Source: Isoetes taiwanensis
Taxonomy: Eukaryota; Streptophyta; Lycopodiopsida; Isoetales; Isoetaceae
Length of the DNA stretch: 64,000 nt
Assembly (NCBI GenBank): GCA_021234155.1
Contig: JAJEKV010000162.1
Location: 814,170-878,169 of the forward strand
Direction: 5' to 3'
Part shown: one piece after another, positions 34,010 through 45,690 of the stretch
Numbering within the stretch: position 1 is the first letter of the stretch
Layout: every line of letters begins with the position of its first letter
The notes under the pieces: generated by a model
The model's database searches: none
What the model saw: only the letters and a program-made list of their open reading frames with translations
Told to the model about the DNA's origin: nothing
Translations under genes and position numbers: made by a program

Positions 34010-34260
34010 ATTACTACTTCCTCGAACATCTAAAATGGAAGGGCTCAACGCTGATATTGGTGCATCCTATTTCTTATCTCATCTGCCAGGCCACATGGGT
34101 AATACTCAACTAATTACACAAATTTGCTTGCATGTTGGATTTCATAAGATTTCATTGTTCATGCATATAGGTGAATACATAGGTCTTACTAAGGAGCGAT
34201 TTGATGGAGCACATATGCTTGGCCTTAAGCTCGCCACACATTATGTAGTCTCAGAGGTAT
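34010..34260 (+). pseudogene. 3-hydroxyisobutyryl-CoA hydrolase-like fragment, two exons
   Basis: Two exon-like pieces, ~34016-34098 and 34171-34258, are separated by a 72 bp GT-AG intron. Joined, they read ADIGASYFLSHLPGHMG, then EYIGLTKERFDGAHMLGLKL, ATHYVVSEV, matching the part of the hydrolase (crotonase fold, valine breakdown) just after its active-site region. The frame is open across both, so the apparent 87-residue ORF through the intron is a coincidence. Nothing else of the gene is nearby. The fragment ends at a possible splice donor (GTATAC), where a Helitron-type end begins four bases later. Confidence 0.82.
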
Positions 34261-34261
34261 A

Positions 34262-36160
34262 CTAGTAATGGTACCCAGCCTTGCTGGGCATAAATTAGGA
34301 ACCTTTAATTTCTTTCTTTTTTTATTCTACCTTTTTTTTTCTAACCCCGTTCTCCCTCCCTTTGCCTTCCCTTTCCCCTTCCCCTTTTTTTCTTTCTCTT
34401 TTTCTTATCAGCTTTTTCCCTTCCTTTTTATCTTTCCCCGCTCTTCCCATTTTTCCACTACTCTCTTTCCCTTTCCTTTTCCCCTTCCTCTTCCTTTTCC
34501 TTTTCCTTTTCTCTTTCCCGTTTCTCATGCATTTTTTTCGTTTCTCTTTTGCTTACCTTTTCATGTGCCATTTTCTTCCTTTCCCCACCCTCTTCCTCTT
34601 GATCACGTGCCCTTTTCCCCATCTCTTTTCCCATTTCTTCCTCATGCTCTTTTTGCTTTCCCTTCTCCTTTTTCCTTTTTCCTTCTTCTTTTCCTTTCAA
34701 CTTTCCATTCCCTTTTCATACTTTCCCCCACCCTTTGCTTTATGGATGTTCTCTTTTTCCCTTTCCTTTCTCTTTCCCCTTCCTTTACATTTTCCCTTTC
34801 GCTTTTCATATGCCTCTTCCATTCCCTTTTCTCAACCTTTTTTATGTACCATTTTTCCTTCTTTCCCCATCTCCTTTCCCATACTCTTTTTCCCTTTCTT
34901 TTTTCTATTTCCTCACCCTTTCCCTCTTCCCTTTTTTCTCGTGCCCTTTTCTCCTTCCTCTTTTCCTATTCCTTGCTCCCTACCCTTTGTCTATTCTAAT
35001 TTCCCCCCTTTTTTCCTCATTTTTCCATCCTTTCCCTCTTCCTTTTTCTCATGCTCTTTTTGCTTTCCTTTTTTCTTTCTTCACCCTTTCTCTTTTCCCT
35101 TTTTATCACCCTTTCCTTTTTTTCTTTTTCTCGCTCCCTTTTCCCAAGTTCTCTTTTTCCCTTTTCCCCTCTCTTTTCCTTTTTTACTTTTCTTTTTTCC
35201 CATAGACTTTGCAACCTTTTCTTATTTTCCCTTACCTTTTTCTCCTTTTCTCACCTTTTACTTCTTACCCTTCTCATGTGCTCTTTTCCGTTCCCTTTCC
35301 CCCTCGCCTATTCTATTCCTTTTTCTATTTTCTTTTATCTTTCCATTTTCCTTTTCTCCTTCTCTTTCCTTTTTCCTCTTACCTTTCCTTTATTCCTTTT
35401 CCTTTTTCCCTTTTCCCTTTTCCCTTTCATCGTTTTTTCCTTTTTCTTCCCCTATTCCTTTTCCCTTTCATCGTTTTCCTTTTCCTTCCCCTCTTCCTTT
35501 TCCCTTTTCCCTTTTCCTTTTTCCTTTCATCTTTTTCCTTTTACCTTTTCCTTTTCCTTTTCCCTTTTCCCTTTTCCCTTTTCCCTTTTCCCTTTCATCG
35601 TTTTTCCTTTTCCCTTCCCCTTTTCCTTTTCCTTTTCCCTTTTCCCTTTTCCCTTTTCCCTTTTCCTTTTCCCTTCATCATTTTTCCTTTTCCCTTCCCC
35701 TTTTCCGTTTCCCTTTTCCCTTTTCCCTTTCATCGTTTTTTCCTTTTCCCCGTCCCTTTTCATTTTCCTTTTCCCTTTTCCGTTTTCCGCTTTTCCGTTT
35801 CCCCTTTTCCCTTTCATCTTTTTTCCTTTTCCCTTCCCCTTTTCCTTTTCCCTTTTCCCTTTCATCGCTTTTCCTTTTCCCTTTCATCGCTTTCCCTTTT
35901 CCCTTCCCCTTCCGCTTCCCTTTTCCCTTTCATCTTTTTTCCTTTTCCCTTCCCCTTCCCCTTCCCCTTTTCCCTTTTCCCTTTTCCCTTTCCCTTTTCC
36001 TTTTCCTTTTCCTTTTTCCTTTTTCCTTTTCCCTTTCATATTGAAGCCATAGTCAAGATGAAATTTTAGTTGAAGACACGCACACATCATCTCCACCATT
36101 GGTCAATCAAATCCTCGACCGTCCGATTTAGGGTGCGGTCCATTACACAACATTATAATA
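34262..36160 (-). mobile_element. Helitron-like element A, filled by a polypyrimidine tract
   Basis: Left boundary, read on the minus strand: hairpin CCCAGC-AAG-GCTGGG (34274-34288), eight bases, CTAG (34262-34265), then T, the standard Helitron 3' end. Right boundary (5' end): the ~75 bp up to 36160, ending CATTATAATA, resemble the ~85 bp ending near 39738 at the far end of element B. The usual 5' TC is not obvious. Inside lies almost nothing but the C/T tract at 34315-36044. No Rep/helicase remains, so it is non-autonomous. Confidence 0.65.
34315..36044 (+). repeat. 1.7 kb polypyrimidine tract with internal minisatellite
   Basis: The plus strand is almost entirely C and T for 1.73 kb. From about 35400 it becomes a regular array built of CCCTTTTC, CTTTCATCG and TTTTTCCTTTTCCCTTCCCC blocks with a unit of about 40-110 bp. 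The long phenylalanine/proline/leucine/serine frames on the plus strand and the lysine/glycine/glutamate frames on the minus strand are by-products of the base composition, not genes. A homopurine-homopyrimidine run of this length can form triplex DNA. Confidence 0.95.
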
Positions 36161-37820
36161 CTAGTAATGCTGCCCAGCGTTGCTGGGCATAAGATTGAAA
36201 CATGTGAATGATAAACTGGAGTCATAATTATAAACCATATCAAAGATGTTGTGTGCATATGTTGGTAGATAAAGGTTCACAAACATGTTTGTATTGGCAA
36301 TTGCTGGGTTACAATGCGGTTGTTCTTGGTTGGTAGTTGTAAAATTTTGTTCCATATTATTAGTGACCATAATCATGCCCATTTGAGAAGCATGTCCTCT
36401 TTTATCTAGAATTATTAAAGCCTATACTTCAGTGGTTGCATGCTCCTCTTAGCCCCTATAGCAATGCGGCTTGCTTCTTAAATATTGCTTTTACTTTTAC
36501 TTCAAGAAAGCAAGAATTTCCTCTACAAAATCTTCAAGATATTTTACTTAGAACTTTTCGGAATTGAGGGTCTCTTGACACTGCGGAACTTTTCGGAATT
36601 GCGGTTTGTTTGACACTGACACCAGCATTGCATGGTTAGCTAATGCCTGCCTAATGCATTTTCAACTGATGGATTGCACATGCATTTGTTTGACATTGTC
36701 TAGTAGCAGCAAAATGAACCTTAGCACTAAATTGGCATGCATCTAACGTCCAATACCCGCAGTAGCAACATGATGAACACTTGCACTAAGCCATTGGACA
36801 ATGTGTATTCTTCATTGTAGCATGAACATTTATGGACATTTCATATTTTCAAGTGCAAATACTCATTTAAAAGGGCCATATTCTAAATACTTGCTAAAAG
36901 GTCCAAGTATTTTTTTATGAACAGAATGGTATGAGTTATGGTGCTAGCATATCAAAATTACTAAACCCTACATGAGAAGTACCTTCATAATACCCTCATG
37001 ATTCAAACTCATGAATATAGATGTTGTCCTGTGTCACCAATCATGACAGTTGAGTTTATATTGGTCCGTAAACATTGTTGCAAATAATTTTGCAAAGCTT
37101 TAAACTTGGTTGCAGCAAATTTGAGTTATAAATCCATAAACTAATTCTATGTGGAACAATGCAAAACATGGTTTGTGGAGGCATATTTGCTACATAGCAA
37201 GATAGAGCACGATATGCATCACAACAGTATCCAAAGCAATTGAAGATTATTTAAGTTGAAACAGCCGTATACGTTACATGCAACCCATTTTTAATGCAGT
37301 AATTGCCAACAACCTCCTCAAGTTATCCCAGCAAAAAAAAAGCGTCCTCACAAAAAGGGTAGTTATAGAACAATATCCAAATTCAACATCTAGCACCTTG
37401 GTAAAGCAGGTTTCAAAATCATAAACAACAAACCTTTACTTTACCAGTTAAGCTAAATAATGGGGTCATTGCTGTAGGAATAGTAACTATGTAAAGTACA
37501 ACCTTAGCAACTTAATCGAGATCCAAACCATGATCTCATTAATGGATTGATGTAAAGTTATTGTATAATGATATACTTGACCTGCCAGTTGAACCTGCTA
37601 TTGGACTCTCAAGCAGCTGCTACATTCTTCAGATAATTTGTTGTGCCGAGTAAATATCACAACCTCCTGACAAAAAACCTCAATAAGGTTTCTGCAAGTA
37701 ACAATGCTAGAAGGTGTTCATGCATTTTTCATTCATGAAGCAATTTATATGCTTGCTCAATGTCCTCCTTGATAAAACCATCAATTAACACAGTTCTATA
37801 TCATAAAAGAATATGCAAAG

Positions 37821-37932
37821 CTTCTATGAACTCCAGAAATTTGTCTTCTGCATATGATTACAACCATTTTCACTGGCTTCTATGAACTCTAGAATTTTGT
37901 CTTCTGCATATGATTATAACCATTTTCACTGG
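37821..37932. repeat. 56 bp perfect-period tandem duplication
   Basis: The unit CTTCTATGAACTC ... CATTTTCACTGG occurs at 37821-37876 and 37877-37932 with three or four changes. Confidence 0.85.
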
Positions 37933-37981
37933 CCTGACTTGGGAACCTTATCAAATGCTTATGTGCCTAGTGCATTGCAAT

Positions 37982-39436
37982 TTAGGGCTTAAAAGTATTG
38001 CAATACGATGCTGTTGCATGATTCAATAAATGCCGATGGCCATGAAATCCCATCTGAAACTTAACAGGAGGGAAAGGATTCCAGACTCGAGCTATGAAGG
38101 AGAAAGGAGAGCCATTCTTAAATGCCGCCGCCATCATCTCAATCTCTTGCCATTCATCTCTTTGGTCATCCTGGTCATACCCTGCCTGTTCTTCGGCAAC
38201 AGAGCTGTTCATGGCAAATCTGAAAGCTGCTTACAGACTGAGACCGAATCAAAGGCAAGGGGCAGCAAAATCGAGCCATACCTCTATTATTAGTTGCCAG
38301 TCTGCTCCAGGCATCATGTTCTTCTTGCTCGCTGCAAGGGCAGAAGAAGCCCTCCAACCTTCAAGAATCTTAAAAAAGGGACACTCATCAAATCATGACC
38401 ATAGACCCAGTTTGGGATGTTATCTACATTCAGGATGTAAATAAAGTGAAACCTTGATTTACCTCCAGCAACTTGGAACTTCATCCCGGCACGGAATATG
38501 AATAAACATTCTGAAAATCCAAAGTAGAAGTCAAAGAACAGATCCATGGCATGGCAAACAGAGTCAAGATCATGTGGGAGAACTGCACCCTCAGAGGAAC
38601 CAAAGAACGATGTCCCGATGCTCTACCTGCAATTTGATTTTGAAGCCCAGCGTGTTTTGCAAAGGACCAATGTTTTCCGGTTTTGAGAACATAACTGCTG
38701 GAATCACTTTTGACTACAGAAGCAGCTTCGGAATTTCGAGTTGGCATCGAAAAACATTCCCTGTGCTGCCCTTTTTGTTCATGCTTTGGCTATGACAGAC
38801 TGCCAAGCATAAGTAAACGTTTCAAATCCCTAAGATTTCATCCAATGACTTACATCCTTGGTTAAGAAACAATCCAGATCAAAAGTAAAACGGATCAAAC
38901 TATTAAAGAAATAAAGAATAAATAAAGAATACCATGAAGCCGGAAAAGGCACCGTTTTGAGCTTGCACTGGATGTGAGGGAGCGCCCATAAGCGTGGCTC
39001 ACATGTTCTGGCCAAAATCTCACCACTAACCAGAATGGATGGGAAGCGACCTCATGGTTGCCATGGCTGCAAGGTATACTGGTGCAAAAAGAATAGGAAA
39101 GCCAGATTTATTACATGCAAAGCCGTTATGTATCGGGTTTATAGAGAGTAAAATAGAAAAGCTAGGTTAAGCCCATTCCTTTCTTTAATATCAGGTGGTC
39201 CTACTAAGGCCACTACGAAAACGATCAGAGTTTACTGAAGAACCATCTATCAGAGTCTGTTTCATAACAGCTCTCCATGTAGCATCCGGATCATGAATCA
39301 TCACTAAAATCCCAAAACCCATATTACCTGGCTCTAGCACAGGAACGTACCTTGTTAATCCGAAGAACATACTAAAGGTAACTCGAACTCGAAGCGCCTC
39401 CTTTCTACTCGAAGCGCCTCCTTTCTTTATGTTCAT
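37982..39436 (-). other. Possible captured exons, unrecognised
   Basis: Several minus-strand frames could be exons: 38747-38440 (HDLDSVCHAMDLFFDFYFGF in one frame, ending MKFQVAGG before a possible GTAAAT donor), 38212-37982 (acidic, then FIARVWNPFPPVKFQMGF) and 39436-39191 (VTFSMFFGLTRYVPVLEPG). They are protein-like in composition but match no family I know. Their position inside Helitron-like element B suggests captured gene pieces. Confidence 0.3.
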
Positions 39437-39611
39437 TAGAAACTGGTCCGCGTAGTTTGGCCAGGCAACGTTAGCTCAACACCAATTCACTTTGCCTTGT
39501 AAATCTGTGACATGACGCCAATGCCGTGAATTTTTCATCTATAGATGGAGGAGGAGCTAGCAGCTCGAAAGTGCTACTGCCGCCCTAGCTCGAAGGTGCT
39601 ACTGCCGCCCT
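39387..39611. repeat. Two short tandem duplications (20 bp and 25 bp)
   Basis: CTCGAAGCGCCTCCTTTCT is doubled at about 39387-39426. A 25 bp unit starting AGCTCGAAAGTGCTACTG is doubled at 39562-39586 and 39587-39611. Confidence 0.75.
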
Positions 39612-39775
39612 CGCTACCCTAGCAAAAAAAAAAACCTAGAATCTTACGTGGCATCATCTCTTCCATTGATTTCATCAAATCTGGGCCGCCCAAATTAGGG
39701 CTGGGTCCAACACTTACACAATAACATTATAATATAAGATTATGTTTGGTGCACATGTTAAGAAGAATTAATGGT

Positions 39776-40180
39776 GTTCATTAAATAAAGTCCAAGAACG
39801 CACTCCATTAATCATAGGCATGCGTTGTCATGAACCTACTCAAGAAACAAGGAAAATACGTGGAAAATACGCAAGAAATACGGAAAAAATATGCCAAGAT
39901 CGGCAAAGAATCTGATATATGAACAGGAATCAATAATACAATAGCCCGAAGGCAAGCAGGAATATAAGACAGATGCCTAGAAGGCTCAAGACTGGCGTTG
40001 AACCGGAATGGTTTGACAAGAAGGAGGTGCCTCCTTATATATCTAGACCAACGGTCAAGATCGCGCCACTCCAATGGATGAGATCGCGCCAAGTGTCGCG
40101 CTTGCATTTAGGTTCTAGAACATTCTAGAACCTTCTGGAGATAGTCCCACATATGAGGAAGACGTGAAGGAATGTCTTCA
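39776..40180 (-). other. Possible LTR relic of the following Ty3/gypsy element
   Basis: The stretch beginning TGTTCATTAAATAAAG and reaching about 40150 (ending GTCCCACA) has TG/CA-type ends, a TATATAT motif near 40036 and the doubled TCTAGAAC near 40115. It is where the 3' LTR of the minus-strand element should lie, but no second copy exists in the window to prove it. Confidence 0.3.
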
Positions 40181-40186
40181 ACAAAT

Positions 40187-40262
40187 ATTGGTAGCGCACT
40201 TGGCAAGAGGTGTGACTCGCGAACCGGAAGGTTGCGAGTTCAAACCCCGCCTTGTGCAACTA
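40187..40262 (+). repeat. tRNA-derived (SINE-like) sequence
   Basis: GGTAGCGCACTTGGCAAGAG (40190 onward) resembles a pol III A box, and GCGAGTTCAAACCCC (40234-40248) a B box, about 35 bases apart as in tRNA genes. The acceptor stem does not close and the T stem has a mismatch, so it is a tRNA relic or SINE head, not a working tRNA gene. It lies between the end of the gypsy pol remnant and the putative LTR. Confidence 0.5.
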
Positions 40263-40289
40263 CCCTTTGCATCCGTGTGACGGCCATCT

Positions 40290-43200
40290 TTTGTACATAG
40301 GAGTATAATGTTCGTGATGATACTAATATCCATATGGTCGCCACACCATCCCTCCCACGATGGCGAATTTAGTCCTCGGCCGGGCCCGAGTACTCGGATT
40401 TGGCTTATGCGGTAACGCCGGTGAAACTCCGCAATTTTTGTGAGGTGCATTAGTCGATTCTAATGTGCTCCCGTGTTCTCACACTTGGCGAGTAATCTTC
40501 CCAATCGACGGCAATACAATCGTCCGATCGGCAAACTTGAGTCCGTAATCTCGAACCTCGAACTCCTCCCGATCATCAATCTCGACCGGTGGTGGAGGTG
40601 GAGGTACTGATCCGAAAGGGATTCGCCATATAGGGTTCTAACAAAGACACATGAAACACCGGGTGAAGCCGGACCGATGGCGGAAGCCCGCATCGAAAGT
40701 GACATCACCAACTCGCAATGATCCGATAGGGACCTAAGCCCGTGAGTCAAGCTTGTTACAAGGGCGAAGCCGCGGCAAATCCCGACGCAAGAGCCAAACA
40801 AGATCACCACTACAAAAGGAGGAGCCGACTGACGATGCCGACCGCATGATGACGATAACGCGGCTTGGGCCCGAGAAGATGGTGTTGAAGATCATCCTGA
40901 AGCATGCGAGCTTCGAGCCTGCCCTGGCACCGGGATTGACCGAAGTCATATCCGGAGCAATCAAAGACCATCGGGGATGCGTCAAATTAATAAAGAACGG
41001 AGTCCGGCTCGCGGAGGCATGGATGTAATTATTATAAGCAAATTCTCGCCAGCGGTAGCCAATCAACCCGGTCATCCCGGCCGATAATTGATGAAGCATC
41101 GCAAATACTGCTCAAGGGTTTGATTAGTGCGCCCACTGGCCCATTGGTCTCGGATGATGTCCAAAGAGAGCTTAACGCTCCACATGCAAGAGTTGCAATA
41201 GACGCCCAAAAACCGGCAACAAATTGAGGGTCATCACATCGACAATGTTATCCGGTAAGCCATGGAGTCGAACCACCTCTCAAGCAAGAGAAGATTTGTG
41301 GCTTCACTAGAGATAGAAGTGCTGCAAGGAATGAAATGTGCCATCTTGGAAAAACGGTCAACAACAACAAGGATGGTGTCATGGCCTTGGGAGGATGAAA
41401 GCTCGACAATAAAATCCAATCAAATACTCTTCCAAGGACCGGCCGAACTGTAAAGGCTGAAGCAGCCATGAGGAAGATGCCTTGGAACCTTGGCTCGATA
41501 GCGATGTCACAGATCGAATAAAAAGCTTCGACAGAGCGACGAAGACCGCCACCAATACTCTCGACTAATAAGTTCAAGAGTCTTGGCTACTCCAAAGTGT
41601 CCGCCAGAGGTGAATCATGGCAAGCCCTGAAGAACCTCGAAGCCTAGAAGCACCATCCGCACATATAGAAGCCCATCACGAAAGCAGAGTCCATCTCAAC
41701 CTCAAAAACGATCATAGTCCGATCCCATCTGGCCGAGAAGATGATGCAAAGGCCAATGTGTGAGAACATCTTGAGCCAATGGATCGAGGGCGTAGATGCT
41801 CGAATGCACTCCAACAAGGTCAGATCATGAGGCCTCTCGAACAAACCGAGAGCCATAAGCCGGAACCGATCAGGCCCTAAAATAACCTCGTGATTGCCGA
41901 TCATATGCGTGGATCACCTAGTTTGGGCTCAAGGTAGGAGCCGCCGAGACAAGGCATCGCTTTCCTTGAGGGATCCGTGACGGTACTTGATTACTTAAAT
42001 CAATCTGGATAATACTTGAGTATGCCACCGGCCCGGCGACGGTTGAGCACTCGAAAGCGCATCGAAAATATTCGAGATTTCGGTGATCCGTGTAGACCGC
42101 GACCTTATAAGGAGATCCCTCCAGAAACGTCTCCACTCCTCGAAAAGAATCCACTATCGCCAACAACTCCTTGTCATAAATGGGATAGTTGATTTCAAAG
42201 ACTGAACTTTCGTGGAATGATAGGCGATTGATGCAATTCATGGTCATCCCCCTCCCCGTGATGTGATCCCACCAAGCGCAAAATCGAAGCATCTGCCTTC
42301 AACAACATATGGGCGCAAAGGGATCTCGCATGAGCAAGAACCGGGCGCCGCGGTGAAAGCATGCTTCGTGGTAACAAAAGCGATTCCGCCTCCACGTCCA
42401 TTCGAATGGCATGTCCTTGACAAAGGAGGCGGTCAAAGGAAGAGCAATCTCCGAATAATCCCGGATGAAACGCCGATAGAAATTGGCAAACCCAAGAAAA
42501 CACCAACATCTCGAACGGATGAAGGTGTTTGCCACTCTAGAACAAAGGTCGACCTTTTCGTGATCCATAGAGACTCCATGTGGGTGATGCGATAGCCAAG
42601 GAACTCCACATTATCCTCGCTCGAACCGGCACTTCTCAAGTTTGGCATATAACCCATGCTCACGGCTTTTGAAGGACCCGTCGAACATGTCTTTCATGTT
42701 CTTCGAGAGTCTTAGAATAAATAAGGATATCATCCAAATAGATGATAACAAAAGTGTCCAAAAACTCTAAAAACATCATTGGCCATATGCCGGAATATCA
42801 CCGAGCATTGGTAAGTCCAAACGGCATAATCAGATAATTTCGAAATGGCCATACCGGGTACGAAAGGTCGTTTTCCACTCATCACCCTCCCGATCCGGAA
42901 CCGATTATAGGCACCCCAAGATCAATCTTCGTGAAAATAGTGCGCACCTTGGAGTCGCTCCAACAACTCGATCGAGGAAGCGGATACCGATTTGGCAATC
43001 GGATTTTATTGAGGCCACGATAATCAATCGACCGCATCGTAGCGAACCATCCTTCTTTTGACGAAGAAGATAGGCGCCCAAATAGGGGATCGAAATGTCG
43101 AATGAAGCCGCTGGCTAAATTCTTCAATATAATCCCGCAAAACCTTCAACTCAGCCGAGATAGACCATTTATCGACCATATGGCGGCGTGGTCCCCGGCT

Positions 43201-44482
43201 GCAAATCAATAGGACAATCGTATGGACGATGCTCGAGAGTTTGCTGGCCTTGACTTTGTCAAAACATCGAGAAGTCGCCATATTTATCCGGGAGCATTGG
43301 AGCGCATATCGCCGATGCCGAAGCTAGCCGATGGGTGAACCCGATTGCAAACACCGAACTTGGATCTTGCCTTCTAGATTTATCAAACTCGCGAAGAGAA
43401 ATCTTCGAGATACAAAACTGAGGGCATGAAGAAACCTCCACAAAAGCATGAGCAGGAACATGAACATGAGCAGGAGCAATTGGAACAGAACCGATCAAGA
43501 ACCGGAGCAGAAACGTGGACCGGAGCAAGAACCGGAGCAGAAATGTGGACTGAGCAAGAACTGGAGCAGAGCGTAAACCGAACCGAGCAAGAGCAAGAAC
43601 TAGAGCCGAGCCGGGACATCATCAAGAACATGATCGACTCTGGGGCATGAACCGGAGCAGAGGCAAGAGGCGGATCGTAACATGGAACAGCAAGGACGGA
43701 GTCAGGGGCCCATGATACTGCACGGATCGAAGTCGATGTTGGTGTAGAGACCTGATCTGCAGATGAACCGAACTAGAGCTAGAATCAGCAAATCGAAATG
43801 ATCTAGTACGCCAATCAATCAAGGGTTATGTAGCTCGAGCCGTATGCACTCCAAGACTATTGGCGCATGAGGGCTAGTAATGAGATTGAAGGAAATACTA
43901 CATAAAACTCCCTCGAACAAAACCCTCAAGAGGCGCAGACATTCTCGCGGATCGCACTGAGGAGATCTCCCGCCCATCAATCACTTCGACGTAAGTGGAT
44001 GCTCAACCTTGCTTCTAGGATGGCGCGCTTACGAGCGAAACGCACTATCCATAAAACAAGCATTTGCACCACAATCAAGTTAAGCGCCAACACTTGCAAT
44101 TCTCCAACTTCGATTTCAATGATATAGGGATGAAGAATGCCTTGCTGACCTTTATCCGATGGAATAAACATGTCAGAAATGTGGAAGGAGTCTCGAGAAA
44201 AGGCGCCACCGACGAGAGACTCCTACTACTCCTGACCGCCCCCGAAGTTTTCCCGAATCGATTTAGGCACTTCACAGGGCATCCACGAGCGATATGGCCA
44301 GCTCCTCCACAAGAGAGGCAAAGATTAGCCTCTCTCCGACGCTTCTACGGCTGCGATAAGGGTCCTCGAATCCGCCGATCAATCTGCATAGGCTCGTGGT
44401 CTAGATCCGCTAGATTCTGGCTGATGAGGCCGGGAAGGCGAGCTATAGCTTGTGTAATTGGAAAGACCGACCACGCCTCTTT
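40290..44482 (-). mobile_element. Ty3/gypsy remnant (minus strand), truncated in gag
   Basis: Reading leftwards from 44482: end of gag with zinc knuckle CLSCGGAGHIARGC (about 44330-44285); protease, with a frameshift around the active-site region (about 44060-44000); an insertion of 12-18 bp repeats (43426-43620); RT pieces (LRDYIEEFSQRLHSTFRSPI, DYRGLNKIRLPNRYPLP, IFTKIDL at 43190-42910; GFANFYRRFIRDYS near 42490); RNase H ([26 protein letters not shown] at 42190-42060); integrase ([32 protein letters not shown] at 41419-41330; REFAYNNYIHASASRTPFF at 41050-40990); and a C-terminal VEIDDREEFEV / NAPHKIAEFHRRY end near 40600-40430. Small indels occur every 50-150 bases. The CACTA element enters gag at 44483; the rest of gag and the 5' LTR were not found on its other side. 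Confidence 0.88.
43426..43620. repeat. Minisatellite inside the gypsy remnant
   Basis: GAGCA-, GAACCGGAGCAGAA- and CTGGAGCAGAGC-type blocks of 6-30 bp repeat across about 190 bases, giving a Glu/Gln-rich frame on one strand and a Ser/Cys-rich frame on the other. It sits between the protease and RT regions, where the family has a short linker. Confidence 0.8.
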
Positions 44483-44496
44483 CACTACAAGGGATC

Positions 44497-44925
44497 ATCG
44501 ACGCCCAACGACGCCGCTGTTGTCGATGAACGACGGATCGCCGCCGTTGAACGACGATGTCGCCGTTCAACGACGCATAACGCCGCTTCGACGCCGCTCA
44601 ACGACGGCCATCGTGGCTGACGTGGTCGGATTTGCTCATGGCATGGGGTACCGCCGCTAAGCCGGCAGGCCTGCGGTCAAACACGCCGGCTAAACGCCGC
44701 TCAACGACGCTTTCACAGAAATACCGCCGCCACCGCCATGCGGGAAATGGGCAGCTGCCAGCCGGGTACCGCGTGTCAAGATCGCTGCCAGCCGCCGCCG
44801 TTGAACGACGTTGCAATAACGCCGACGTGTCACGCCCGCCAGCCGCATGGCATGGTGCCGGTGCTGTCGGCGGGTCGCGCGTCAAGACATCGCCAGCTTT
44901 TAAACGCCGTTAAACGACGCGGACA
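44497..44925. repeat. Left subterminal repeats of the CACTA element
   Basis: The motif GCCG(T/C)T(N)AACGACG occurs at about 44507, 44528, 44548, 44568, 44598, 44710, 44805 and 44913. It is partly self-complementary (CGTCGTT ... AACGACG). In CACTA elements such repeats are bound by the second transposon protein. The GC content and CpG density are very high. Confidence 0.85.
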
Positions 44926-45060
44926 CGAGGAATTTTTTTTTTTTTTTTTTGCCAAATAAAACCCTAACCCTAACCCCTAACCCTACATCCACGCTATAAG
45001 TGGATCCATCAAGAGTCGCCGTTATTCTTATTTTTGAGTGTTCTTCCCTATCTTGCTATA

Positions 45061-45198
45061 ATGGTCCTGCAAGCTGAAGACCACCTTCGCGATATGTTCC
45101 TTCTAGCAAGTAATCCTCCTCCTCCAAGGGAAGACAACTCCAAAGAACCCCCCGCTTCTCCTCCGAGAACCCTCCCTTCACCATCGTGGCAAAGATGA
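45061..45198 (+). pseudogene. Possible first exon of a CACTA gene
   Basis: An ATG at 45061 opens a 45-codon frame (MVLQAEDHLRDMFLLASNPP, then proline-rich) to a TGA at 45196. It follows the subterminal repeats and a short T/A-rich leader. The text resembles the proline-rich N-termini of plant CACTA proteins but is too short for an assignment. Confidence 0.3.
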
Positions 45199-45515
45199 GT
45201 GAAAAGGAGCTTCGATTGCACTAACATCCGGGCGCTCCATGCGGGAACGATCGGTAGAATGGCTCACCGAGCCAAACAAAGAGAAAACGACATTAATGGT
45301 GCGTATAATGATGCAAATGGTTGCATCAAACCGCCACGCCCTCGATGGACACTAAGTAATGTATAAGCTTTTTTATGAATGGAAACAATAAGTTTTTTAT
45401 CTATTTGTGTTGTCGCTGTATAAGCTTATTTTATGAATGGGAACAATCGGTATTTTTATTTATTTGTGTTATTTGTATTGTATGTTGTTTCGCTATGTTA
45501 AACAATCACGCTTGG

Positions 45516-45690
45516 TCGCTTAACGACGCATGATCATTTGACGCCGTTAAACGACGCCATGATCATCCGACGCGGCATATGAGGGGGCATCGACGGCCGC
45601 AAGCTGATGTGGCATGCCTAGGTGTCGTCGACGTCGCCTTTGGCGCCGTTAAACGACGTTACACGACGCCGATAAACGACGCCACATATG
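45516..45690. repeat. Second cluster of AACGACG repeats
   Basis: Four further copies (about 45521, 45550, 45650 and 45673) of the motif (GCCGTTAAACGACG), 600 bases inside the first cluster. CATGATCAT-type spacers accompany the first two. Confidence 0.75.

Larger units (their letters stand above)
36161..39738 (-). mobile_element. Helitron-like element B, head-to-tail with A
   Basis: It begins with CTAG at 36161-36164 and a perfect hairpin GCCCAGC-GTT-GCTGGGC at 36172-36188, in the same orientation as element A and abutting its right end. Its far end (39650-39738; blocks CATCATCTC, CCATTGA, AAATTAGGG, ACACAATAACATTATAATA) matches the right end of A (36085-36160). The body has no Rep/helicase. 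It includes unrecognised, possibly captured exon-like frames on the minus strand near 38000-38750. Confidence 0.6.

Noticed and set aside
34268-36069. Several long open frames (up to 560 codons, rich in Phe, Pro, Ser, Leu) on the plus strand and Lys/Gly/Glu frames on the minus strand
   Set aside because: They arise from the C/T composition, which excludes stop codons; there is no domain or start context, and three frames are open at once.
40187-40262. A functional tRNA gene
   Set aside because: A and B box-like motifs exist, but the acceptor stem does not pair and no terminator T run follows; treated as a tRNA-derived relic.
43426-43650. Glu/Gln-rich 74-codon protein
   Set aside because: It is the plus-strand reading of a short minisatellite inside the minus-strand gypsy element.
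44959-44985. Telomere-like CCCTAA repeats after the CACTA left end
   Set aside because: Only about four irregular units, of a type common by chance in CACTA leaders; no evidence for an interstitial telomere.
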